Part shown: positions 1 through 5,936 of the stretch, piece after piece
How the letters are laid out: each line of letters opens with the position of its first letter
How positions within the stretch are numbered: the stretch's first letter is position 1
Source: Burkholderiales bacterium
Lineage (GTDB): Bacteria > Pseudomonadota > Gammaproteobacteria > Burkholderiales > Ga0077523
Reading direction: 5' to 3'
Assembly (NCBI GenBank): GCA_025459035.1
Contig: JALORJ010000029.1
Coordinates: 1-12,669 of the forward strand
DNA length: 12,669 nt
Translations under genes and position numbers: made by a program
Notes under the pieces: model-generated
The model's database searches: none
Told to the model about the DNA's origin: nothing
Seen by the model: the letters and a program-made list of their open reading frames with translations, nothing else

Positions 1-688
1 GATCGGGTCGCTGCCTGCCGATCAGGTCGGCAACGTGCGCGATGAACTCGATCCCGAGCGGCGGCATGCGCGAGATCTGCGATCCGTAGAACGGTGCGCC
101 CGAGGTGTTGAGCAGTCGCAGCAGCTTGTCGCGGTCCGAGCCCGACATCACGAGCATCAGCTTCACTTCGCCAGGCCGATTGAGCTGATCTCGAGCCGAC
201 TTGAGCGCGGCCATCGTCGCTTCGCCCGCCTCGCTGGTCAGCGCGTGCTGCGCCTCGTCGACGATCAGCGCGACCGGCGCCTTCGCGGCCTCGTGCAGCG
301 CGCGAAGCGCGTCGGGCAAGGTCGCGCCATCGACGTGTCCGATGCTGGCGACGTCGAGCTTCAGTGCGCCCGCCACGGTGATGCTCGCGAGCCCGGCCTT
401 CTTCGCGGCGCGCGTGATTGCGCCGAGCCGAGGCGTCAGCGCGCGACCGATGGCGTCCGCGACAAGCAGACCGGGGTCGCGTCGTGGGTCTGCCCAGAGA
501 TCGACATAGACCACGACTGCACCGGCCTTCTCGAGCGCGGGCTGCAGATCGCCCTGCAGAAAGGTGGACTTGCCGGTGCGGCGAGGAGCGGCCAGGAACA
601 AACCGTTGTGCGCGTCGCCGAACACCAACTCGCCGCGGAGCGCCTGCACAAGCTCCCGCGCGAGGGCCGTACGTGGAAAGTGGGCCAC
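1..688 (-). CDS. P-loop ATPase (AAA/ATP-binding family), 3' end cut by window edge
   Basis: The frame is open from a GTG at 688 to the window edge, 229 codons without a stop. The N-terminus reads MAHFPRTALARELVQALRG. A Walker A motif, APRRTGKST, lies near residues 36-44, and a Walker B motif, ALIVDEAQHAL, lies near residues 142-152. This is the pattern of the stand-alone ATP-binding proteins related to archaeal-type and AAA ATPases, which probably use ATP to remodel an unknown partner. The start is set by an in-frame stop only five codons upstream of the GTG and by a GGAG motif about 7 nt before it; there is no ATG. The C-terminal part is outside the window, so any partner domain is unseen. 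Its job is unknown. It is not clearly part of the operon that ends at 790, because an AT-rich promoter-like gap separates them. Confidence 0.8.
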   Translation of the reverse strand, partial: MAHFPRTALARELVQALRGELVFGDAHNGLFLAAPRRTGKSTFLQGDLQPALEKAGAVVVYVDLWADPRRDPGLLVADAIGRALTPRLGAITRAAKKAGLASITVAGALKLDVASIGHVDGATLPDALRALHEAAKAPVALIVDEAQHALTSEAGEATMAALKSARDQLNRPGEVKLMLVMSGSDRDKLLRLLNTSGAPFYGSQISRMPPLGIEFIAHVADLIGRQRPD

Positions 689-789
689 GATTACTCCAGA
701 TTACGCCGCGATCCGTAACTTATCGCGTTCTCCGTAATTTTCGGTAATTGTCGATCCGAATCTGGCTGACCCGCGATCTGTCCGCTCCG
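689..789 (-). promoter_or_regulatory. AT-rich leader with repeated CCGTAATT-like motifs before the ATPase gene
   Basis: This short gap is strikingly AT-rich for the window. On the plus strand it carries CCGTAACTT (713-721), CCGTAATTT (732-740) and CGGTAATTG (742-750), plus two GATTAC copies exactly 10 bp apart (689-694 and 699-704). On the minus strand a weak sigma70-like pair TTACCG-N17-GATAAG can be drawn. Iterated motifs of this kind suggest a protein-binding site controlling the ATPase gene, but no regulator can be named. Confidence 0.35.
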
Positions 790-2070
790 TCACCGGCTGC
801 CCAACCCCACCTCGAACACGCTCCCCCCGCCCTCCCGCGCCGCGCACCGCACGTCCCCGCCGTGCGCCCGCGCGATCTGCCGCACCAGCGCCAGCCCCAG
901 GCCGACGCCTTCGCTGGTCTCGGGGGTGCCGGGCACGCGATGAAAGGCGTCGAAGATTCGCTCGCGCTCGGCCTCCGGCACGCCCGGGCCGCGGTCGGCC
1001 ACGGTCAGGCGCACGGCGCCGTCGGCCGCGCGTGACACGCTGACGTCGATCGAGCCGCCGCCGCCGTGACGACGCGCGTTGTCGACGAGGTTCCCGAGCA
1101 GGCGGCGCAGCAGGCGCGCGTCACCGTCCACGCTGACCGCATCGCCGCTGACGCGCACCTGCGGATCGTCGGCCGCGACGGCGACGGCGAGCGCGTGCAG
1201 GTCGACCGGCGCCACGGTCATCGGCAGCGCGTCGGCGTCGAGCCGGCTCGCGAGCAGCACTTCGCCGATCAACGTGTCGAGCTCGGCGATGTCGCGGCGC
1301 ATGCGCTCGGCCAGGTCGGGGCGCGTCGATGCGTCGAGCAGTTCGAGCCCCATGCGCAGGCGCGCGAGCGGCGAGCGCAGCTCGTGCGATGCGTGCGCGA
1401 GCAGGCGCTTCTGCGCGGTCGATGCCGCCTCGACGCGCTCGGCCGCAGCGTTGAAGCTCGCGGCCAGATCGGCGACCTCGTCGTGGCCTTCGACCGCGAC
1501 GCGCGCGCCGCGCTCGCCGCGGCCCAGCGCCTCGACGCCGTGCTTCAGGCGCTCGATGCGGCGCGTGATGCGCCGCGCGACGAGATAGGCGCCGCCGGCG
1601 GTCATCACGACGAGTCCCGCGACCATCGCCGCGAAGCGCCACCACGGCGGCGGCGGGCGACCGTGCACGACCACCCAGCGGCCGTCGTCCAGATGCAGCG
1701 CGAGGCCCGGGCCGTGTCCGGCGATCGGGATCGTTCCGCTCGTGCGCCGCTCCGGCGGCGGTGGGGGCAGCGGCGGGCCCGCGTTCGCGAGCAGCTGGCG
1801 ATCGGCCGACCAGACGCTGATGCGCGCGTGCAAACGCTCGCCCAGACGGTCGACGGTGTCCTGCAACGCGCCGGTGGTCACACGCGATTCGGCGCCCGGG
1901 GGCGAGCGCATCGCTTCGCTCACGAGCCCCGCCAGGCTGTCGAGCGGCGGCGGCGCGTCGCGCGGATCGGGCCGCACCGACCACACGGCCGCGCTGAGCG
2001 CGCCGAACGCGATCAGGATCGCGACGAACGCGCCCCAGATGCGCAGGTACAGCCGCCGCACGCGCAGCAT
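790..2070 (-). CDS. Membrane sensor histidine kinase with HAMP domain (CpxA/RstB-like)
   Basis: 426 residues. It autophosphorylates and passes phosphate to the response regulator encoded just upstream. A first membrane helix lies near residues 12-33, a periplasmic sensor segment near 34-144, and a second helix near 145-165. HAMP spans about 166-218. The HisKA motif AHASHELRSP has phospho-acceptor His229. The HATPase domain shows N-box NLVDNARRH (Asn331), the DRGPGV box (359-364) and GVGLGLALV (388-396). The sensor segment is unusual in having two proline runs, near residues 99-106 and 139-142. The start ATG is 7 bp after the regulator stop, so the two genes are co-transcribed, probably with coupled translation because the ribosome binding site is weak. 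Length and architecture match class I envelope-stress kinases. The stimulus cannot be read from sequence. A partial second copy of the 252-327 region lies at 4398-4625. Confidence 0.93.
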   Translation of the reverse strand: MLRVRRLYLRIWGAFVAILIAFGALSAAVWSVRPDPRDAPPPLDSLAGLVSEAMRSPPGAESRVTTGALQDTVDRLGERLHARISVWSADRQLLANAGPPLPPPPPERRTSGTIPIAGHGPGLALHLDDGRWVVVHGRPPPPWWRFAAMVAGLVVMTAGGAYLVARRITRRIERLKHGVEALGRGERGARVAVEGHDEVADLAASFNAAAERVEAASTAQKRLLAHASHELRSPLARLRMGLELLDASTRPDLAERMRRDIAELDTLIGEVLLASRLDADALPMTVAPVDLHALAVAVAADDPQVRVSGDAVSVDGDARLLRRLLGNLVDNARRHGGGGSIDVSVSRAADGAVRLTVADRGPGVPEAERERIFDAFHRVPGTPETSEGVGLGLALVRQIARAHGGDVRCAAREGGGSVFEVGLGSR

Positions 2071-2077
2071 CGTTCGG

Positions 2078-2776
2078 TCAGGCCTGCGCCACGGCGAACA
2101 CGTAGCCCGCGCCGCGCACGGTCACGATGCGCCGCGGGTCGCGCGGGTCGTCCTCGATCGCCGCGCGGATGCGCGACACGTGCACATCGAGACTGCGGTC
2201 GAAGGCTTCGAGCGATTCGCCACGCACGAGGTCGAGCAGCGTCGCGCGCGACAGCACGCGTCCCGGATGGCTCGCGAGTACCCACAGCAGGTCGAACTGG
2301 TAGCTCGTGAGCCCGCGGCGCGCGCCATCGACGCGGACCTCGCGCGCGTCGCGGTCGATCTCGAGGCGCCCGAAGCGCAGCACCTCGCGGGCGTCGCCCG
2401 TCGTCGCGGCGGGCGCCGCGCGCCGCAGCAGCGCCCGCACGCGCGCCAGCAGCTCGCGCGGCTCGAACGGCTTGGGCAGGTAGTCGTCGGCGCCCAGTTC
2501 GAGCCCGACGATGCGGTCGGCCGGATCGCCGCGTGCGGTGAGCATCAGCACCGGCACACGCGACCGCGCACGCAAGGTGCGGCAGACCTCCAGGCCGTCG
2601 CCGTCCGGCAGCATCACGTCGAGGATCAGCGCGTCGTACGGCGTCGCGTCGAACTTCGCGAGCCCCTCGGCAACCGTGGCCGCCACGTCGGCGCGCATCC
2701 CGAAGCCGTCGAGGTACTCGACCACCATCGCCGCAAGCGCGCGGTCGTCGTCGACGATCAGGAGGCGGGGAGACAT
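2078..2776 (-). CDS. OmpR-family response regulator (CpxR/RstA-like)
   Basis: 232 residues from the chosen ATG. The receiver domain (residues 4-118) has acidic residues Asp10/Asp11, phospho-acceptor Asp53 in LDVMLPDGDG, Thr80 and Lys102. The C-terminal winged helix (about 132-230) ends with the typical ...SRIRAAIEDD..IVTVRGAGYVF pattern. It is therefore a DNA-binding transcription factor, partnered with the kinase 7 bp downstream. Start choice is open. ATG 2776 gives the usual short lead before RLLIVDDD but has no visible Shine-Dalgarno. ATG 2827 adds 17 residues, has GAGG nine nt upstream and overlaps the stop of the desaturase gene by 8 nt. The second option would mean translational coupling. 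The box at 4341-4355 is a plausible target site for this regulator (inference). Confidence 0.93.
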   Translation of the reverse strand: MSPRLLIVDDDRALAAMVVEYLDGFGMRADVAATVAEGLAKFDATPYDALILDVMLPDGDGLEVCRTLRARSRVPVLMLTARGDPADRIVGLELGADDYLPKPFEPRELLARVRALLRRAAPAATTGDAREVLRFGRLEIDRDAREVRVDGARRGLTSYQFDLLWVLASHPGRVLSRATLLDLVRGESLEAFDRSLDVHVSRIRAAIEDDPRDPRRIVTVRGAGYVFAVAQA

Positions 2777-2819
2777 CGCCGGAAGATACGGCGCGTCGAT
2801 CCGCGCCGCCGTGCGCACT

Positions 2820-3554
2820 TCACGCATCACGGGGCACCTCGCGATGCACGTCGCGGTACGCGAGCATCGGCAGCAGCTGCTGTTCCTTCGCGTCGTCGAA
2901 GCCGCAGGTGTGCGTCCATTCCTTCGGGTTCTCGTAGGTGCCGAAGAGCATGTCCCACCAGACGATGTCGCCGTAGTTGTTGCGATGCCGCCCGTGCTGA
3001 TGGTGGATGCGGTGCATCTCGGGTCGCTGGAAGAAGAATCCCAGCCAGCGCGGTGTGCGGATGTTCGTGTGGTAGACGAACTCGCCCAGCGCAGTGCACA
3101 GCGTGTAGGCCGCGCCGGCAGCCGGTGACAGGCCCAGCAGCGTGTAGACGAGCAGGCTGCCGAGGATCGAGTTCACGACCATCTCGCCCGGGTGCTTGTA
3201 GAACGACGTGATCACTTCGAGCCGCTGCGGGCTGTGATGGATCTGGTGGAACAGCCGCCACAGCAGATCCGACTCGTGACGCCAGCGGTGCCACCAGTAG
3301 AAGACGAAGGTCGCGATGAAGTACGCGATCAGCCCGCCCGCCCACGCCGGCACGTGATCGGACAGATGGAACACCGACGCACTGCCGAGCCAGCGCTCCC
3401 ACGTGAAGCCCGCCAGCACGACGACGCCGAGCTGCACCGCGTTGATCGCGAGCACGCGCAGCGGCCACGTGCGCACCTTGGGCAAGGCCCAGCCCGGGCG
3501 CAGCCGTTCGAGGACGAAACAGAAGACGAACACCGAGAAGACGACGGGGAGCAT
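2820..3554 (-). CDS. Fatty acid hydroxylase / sterol desaturase family membrane enzyme
   Basis: 244 residues, an integral membrane di-iron oxygenase of the fatty acid hydroxylase superfamily. The histidine boxes are visible: His89-x3-His93 (HRWRH), His103-x2-HisHis (HQIHH), a conserved-looking His162 and His181-x2-HisHis (HRIHH), followed by GDIVWWDMLFGTYENP near the C-terminus. Hydrophobic helices cover roughly 1-18, 32-50, 70-88 and 124-155. Family members hydroxylate or desaturate lipids such as fatty acids, sterols or carotenoids, so a lipid of the cell membrane is the likely substrate, but which one cannot be told. The ATG is preceded by GGAGG at a 5-nt spacing. The gene's last bases touch the regulator gene, so it seems to be in the same operon as the two-component pair. 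Confidence 0.9.
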   Translation of the reverse strand: MLPVVFSVFVFCFVLERLRPGWALPKVRTWPLRVLAINAVQLGVVVLAGFTWERWLGSASVFHLSDHVPAWAGGLIAYFIATFVFYWWHRWRHESDLLWRLFHQIHHSPQRLEVITSFYKHPGEMVVNSILGSLLVYTLLGLSPAAGAAYTLCTALGEFVYHTNIRTPRWLGFFFQRPEMHRIHHQHGRHRNNYGDIVWWDMLFGTYENPKEWTHTCGFDDAKEQQLLPMLAYRDVHREVPRDA

Positions 3555-3645
3555 GCGTGCCTCCGCACGCCGTGGCGGCCGGACGACCGCACACGGCAGG
3601 ATCGATTCGCGGGGTCACCGCCGAACGGGCGCGGCGGCGAGGGGC

Positions 3646-3666
3646 GGGGCCGCAGGGTGCGGCCCC
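3646..3666 (-). terminator. GC-rich stem-loop after the Spy-like gene
   Basis: A perfect 9-bp stem (GGGGCCGCA/TGCGGCCCC) with a 3-nt loop begins 13 bp after the stop of the Spy-like gene. There is no T-run after it on the minus strand. It may therefore be an attenuator or an mRNA-stabilising hairpin that lets the first gene be expressed more than the downstream ones, rather than a full terminator. Confidence 0.4.
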
Positions 3667-3679
3667 GGGACGGCCTGGA

Positions 3680-4252
3680 TCAGCCGCGGTGCCTGCCCAT
3701 CAGGTCGACGAGCTTCGCGCGCTGCGCCGCGGTCAGCACCTCGGCCGCGTCGGCGACCGACTGCGTCATCCGCTTCGACGCCTGATCGGCAAGCTGCATC
3801 TCGGCCGCGCGCACGGCTTCGAGCTGGGCGCGGTCGATCGTGTCGGCGGCGAGCAGCTTCGTCATCGCGTCACGGTTGGCGCGGTGCTGCGCGTGCAGCC
3901 CTTCCAGTTCGCGCAACGTCGTGCCGACGATCTGCTTGATGCGCTGCGTCTGCGCGTCGGTCGCGTCGACCTTCTTCAGCATCCGCTCGACGCTCCACTC
4001 GGCGCGGGCGCGCATCTCGTCGGGATCGAAGGCAGTGGAACGGCCCATCGGGCCGGGGCCGCCGAGCATCGGGAACGGGCCGTCGGGGCCGCCGTGCGCG
4101 TGCGCGACGAACGCGCCGCCGCCGGCCAGCAGCGCGGCAGCCGTGCCGCCGATCGCGAGGCGACGCAGCCAGCGGCGACGGCCATGACGCTGACTCGGCG
4201 ACGCACCTGCGTTGACGGGGTCTTCGGGACGGATCGGGTGATTGCGCGACAT
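3680..4252 (-). CDS. Spy/CpxP-family periplasmic protein (LTXXQ motif)
   Basis: 190 residues. The N-terminus has an arginine-rich stretch RHGRRRWLRR followed by a hydrophobic segment (residues 32-50) ending AHAHG, which reads as an export signal. The RRRWLR part could even suit Tat. The mature part is mostly helical and charged, with LTAAQ at residues 173-177 as in the Spy/CpxP family. The usual first LTxxQ copy is degenerate (DATDAQ near 97-101). Family members are small periplasmic chaperones or inhibitors of a sensor kinase, induced by envelope stress. The ATG at 4252 is fixed by AAGGAG with an 8-nt spacer. A longer in-frame extension to 4432 runs through the promoter region and looks non-coding. 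The CpxR-like box about 90 bp upstream and the two-component genes downstream fit that role. Confidence 0.88.
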   Translation of the reverse strand: MSRNHPIRPEDPVNAGASPSQRHGRRRWLRRLAIGGTAAALLAGGGAFVAHAHGGPDGPFPMLGGPGPMGRSTAFDPDEMRARAEWSVERMLKKVDATDAQTQRIKQIVGTTLRELEGLHAQHRANRDAMTKLLAADTIDRAQLEAVRAAEMQLADQASKRMTQSVADAAEVLTAAQRAKLVDLMGRHRG

Positions 4253-4340
4253 GTCTGGAACTCCTTCAGGGGACGCACCGGCCGGATGCCGGCGACGCAC
4301 CCAGTGTCGACGTCGCCCCTGTCGCGAAGATGTGGCGCAG

Positions 4341-4355
4341 GTAAAGAAACGTGAA
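4341..4355 (+). promoter_or_regulatory. CpxR-like box upstream of the Spy-like gene
   Basis: GTAAA, a 5-nt spacer, then GTGAA. This matches the known CpxR direct-repeat pattern GTAAA-N(4-8)-GTAAA with one mismatch. Its near edge is 88 bp upstream of the Spy-like start codon. The family context is right (a CpxP/Spy-type gene plus an OmpR-type regulator in the same cluster), so direct control by the regulator at 2078-2776 is likely but unproven. Confidence 0.5.
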
Positions 4356-4376
4356 GCGCGCGCGCCGGCGCGCTTC
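4344..4376 (-). terminator. Hairpin with T-rich tail ending the upstream transcript
   Basis: On the minus strand a perfect 9-bp stem GAAGCGCGC/GCGCGCTTC with a 6-nt loop (4353-4376) is followed by ACGTTTCTTT. This resembles a Rho-independent terminator for transcription coming from the ABC operon or from the former kinase gene. It overlaps the CpxR-like box, so a bound regulator and the terminator share the same DNA. Confidence 0.45.
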
Positions 4377-4397
4377 GCAGGCCCTCGGGTGAGGCAG

Positions 4398-4625
4398 GTT
4401 ACCCAGCAGACGCTGCAGCAGGCGTGCGTCACCGTCGACGCTCACCGCATCACCGCTCACGTGCACCTGCGGATGGTCGGCCGCGACGGAGACGGCGAGC
4501 GTGTGCAGGTCGACCGGCGCCACCGTCATCGGCAGCGCGTCGGCATCGAGCCGACTCGCGGGCAGCACCTCGCCGATCAACGTGTCGAGCTCGGCGACGT
4601 CGCGGCGCATGCGCTCGGCCAGGTC
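4398..4625 (-). pseudogene. Remnant of a second histidine kinase gene (dimerisation to ATPase linker)
   Basis: This 228-bp block aligns without gaps to 1090-1317 of the intact kinase gene, with 20 mismatches by my count (about 91% identity). It corresponds to kinase residues 252-327, from DLAERMRRD to the RLLGN just before the N-box. Both ends break off sharply: the phospho-acceptor histidine region and the whole ATP-binding core are missing. Thirteen of the 20 differences fall at wobble positions and seven change the residue. The surrounding frame is open from 4703 to 4266, but the flanks look like random translation and the ATG at 4703 has no Shine-Dalgarno. I call it a non-functional relic rather than a gene. 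Confidence 0.75.
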
Positions 4626-4748
4626 TTCGACAATCTGCAGGCGACGGCGCCAGTCTCGGCGCCCGCCCGGTGAAGCGATCGTTCGGGACAGGTAGACAGA
4701 CATGACGTTCGTGGCCGCAGGGCGTCGCGCCCGCGGCGCGTCACCCCG

Positions 4749-5936
4749 CTACAGCTTCACCGGCCGCCAGTAGCCCGTCAGTTCCAGATAGCCGCGGCCT
4801 GCGGCGCGGCCGTCCGCGTCGCGGGCGCGCACGGCGCCCTCCCAGTAGACGGTGCCGGTGCTGGCACGCGCGTCGAGCTCCTGGTCGTCGAGCAGCGGCT
4901 CGAGGATCAGCGCGCGGCCCGGCACGTCGATGCGCATCGCGACCGGATAGCGGGCGCCGGTGCGCGCACTGGTCCACGTGCGCAGCGGCGCCAGGCGCAC
5001 GTCGCGCGGCGCGAACACCTGCACCCGGCCGGCCGCGTCGCGCAGGCTGCCGCCGGCCCAGCGCACGCCACCGTCGGCATCGCGGATGCGAAACGCGGTC
5101 AGGGCGCCGCCGTCGTCGAGGTTGAGACCGGTCCAGTCCCAGCCCACCGCATCGGCGTCGAGGATCTCGCTCGACCATTCGTGGTCGAGCCACGCGCGCC
5201 CGGTCACCGCGACCGCCGCGCCGCCTGCGAGGGTCACTTCGCCGGTCACGTCGAGCTGCGGGCGGCTGTAGTAGCGGCTCGCCTGCGTCTCGCGCGGGCC
5301 CTTGCGGCTGGTGCCGTCGACGCCCTGCGCGAGCACCGCTCCGCTCGCGCGCAGCACGAGCGCCAGCGTGAAGTCGCGCGCCGCGATGCGGGTGCGATAG
5401 CGGTCGCCGTCGAGCACCAGCGTCCAGCCGTCGACGGCGACATCGGTCGTGTCGAGCGCCGCGTGCGCGAGGCCCAGGCCGCTGCGCGCAGCGCGCTGGT
5501 CGTGGCGCAGCCGCCCGTGCGCCGGATCGGCGATGGCGGCGTGCGCGAAGACGAGCTGCGTCGGCGCGAAGCGACTCGCGCTGCCTTCCTGCAGCCGCGG
5601 TCGATTGCGGAAGAAGGTGATCTGCACGCCGAGATCGCGGCCGTCGGCGGTGCGCAGCCAGCCGGTCGCGTACCACCATTCGGTGCGATAGGCCGGATGC
5701 GCGCCGTGATCGCGCGGGAACACGAAGCGCTCGCCGACGCGCACGTCGGGGTACGGCGCGGCGGCGTCGACGTCGCCGGCGTCGGCGGCGACATCGGTTG
5801 CCGCGGGTGCCGCCAGCAGCCCGCCGATCGCTCGCCATCGCGCACCGGGTGCCAGCGGTGCGCTCGCCGCGACGGCAAGTCGCGCGACGGCAAGTCGCGC
5901 GGCGGCGCGCGCGAGCCAGCGGCGGCGCGCGCTCAC
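4749..5936 (-). CDS. Secreted AttH/CrtC-like lipocalin-fold protein of an ABC system
   Basis: 395 residues from a GTG. The family (CrtC / hydroxyneurosporene dehydratase-like, AttH component of AttEFGH) is recognised from HPAYRTEWWYATGWL (80-94), WLDHEWSS (249-256), GWDWTGLNLDDG (265-276) and GYLELTGY (382-389). Proteins of this type often accompany an FtsX-like exporter. They are thought to handle a hydrophobic ligand outside the cytoplasmic membrane. A carotenoid hydratase role is much less likely here because no carotenoid genes are present. The start overlaps the permease stop as GTGA, and AAGGAGG lies 4 nt upstream. The N-terminus is arginine-rich, then alanine-rich, and looks like an export signal. 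It contains an exact 15-bp tandem duplication (residues RLAVA twice) that puts an extra arginine into the hydrophobic stretch. Confidence 0.88.
   Translation of the reverse strand: MSARRRWLARAAARLAVARLAVAASAPLAPGARWRAIGGLLAAPAATDVAADAGDVDAAAPYPDVRVGERFVFPRDHGAHPAYRTEWWYATGWLRTADGRDLGVQITFFRNRPRLQEGSASRFAPTQLVFAHAAIADPAHGRLRHDQRAARSGLGLAHAALDTTDVAVDGWTLVLDGDRYRTRIAARDFTLALVLRASGAVLAQGVDGTSRKGPRETQASRYYSRPQLDVTGEVTLAGGAAVAVTGRAWLDHEWSSEILDADAVGWDWTGLNLDDGGALTAFRIRDADGGVRWAGGSLRDAAGRVQVFAPRDVRLAPLRTWTSARTGARYPVAMRIDVPGRALILEPLLDDQELDARASTGTVYWEGAVRARDADGRAAGRGYLELTGYWRPVKL
5871..5900 (-). repeat. Exact 15-bp tandem duplication inside the AttH-like signal region
   Basis: The unit GACGGCAAGTCGCGC (plus strand) occurs twice in a row, 5871-5885 and 5886-5900. 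In frame it encodes RLAVA-RLAVA. Identity of the copies suggests recent slippage; the reading frame is kept. Confidence 0.9.

Noticed and set aside
1066..2310. Plus-strand 414-codon frame opposite the histidine kinase
   Set aside because: It is the antisense shadow of the kinase and regulator genes, with Arg/Ala-rich low-complexity composition.
4253..4432. 60-residue N-terminal extension of the Spy-like protein
   Set aside because: It would place the Shine-Dalgarno, the terminator hairpin and the CpxR-like box inside the coding region, and it lacks a sensible signal peptide; ATG 4252 is much better.
4266..4703. A 145-residue protein containing the kinase-like segment as an intact gene
   Set aside because: Only the middle third is kinase-like; both flanks look random, the start codon has no ribosome binding site, and the catalytic parts are absent. 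Treated as a pseudogene remnant.
4749..5936. Carotenoid 1,2-hydratase (CrtC) in a carotenoid pathway
   Set aside because: The fold family matches, but the gene is locked into an ABC transporter operon and no carotenoid genes are near; the AttH-type role fits better.
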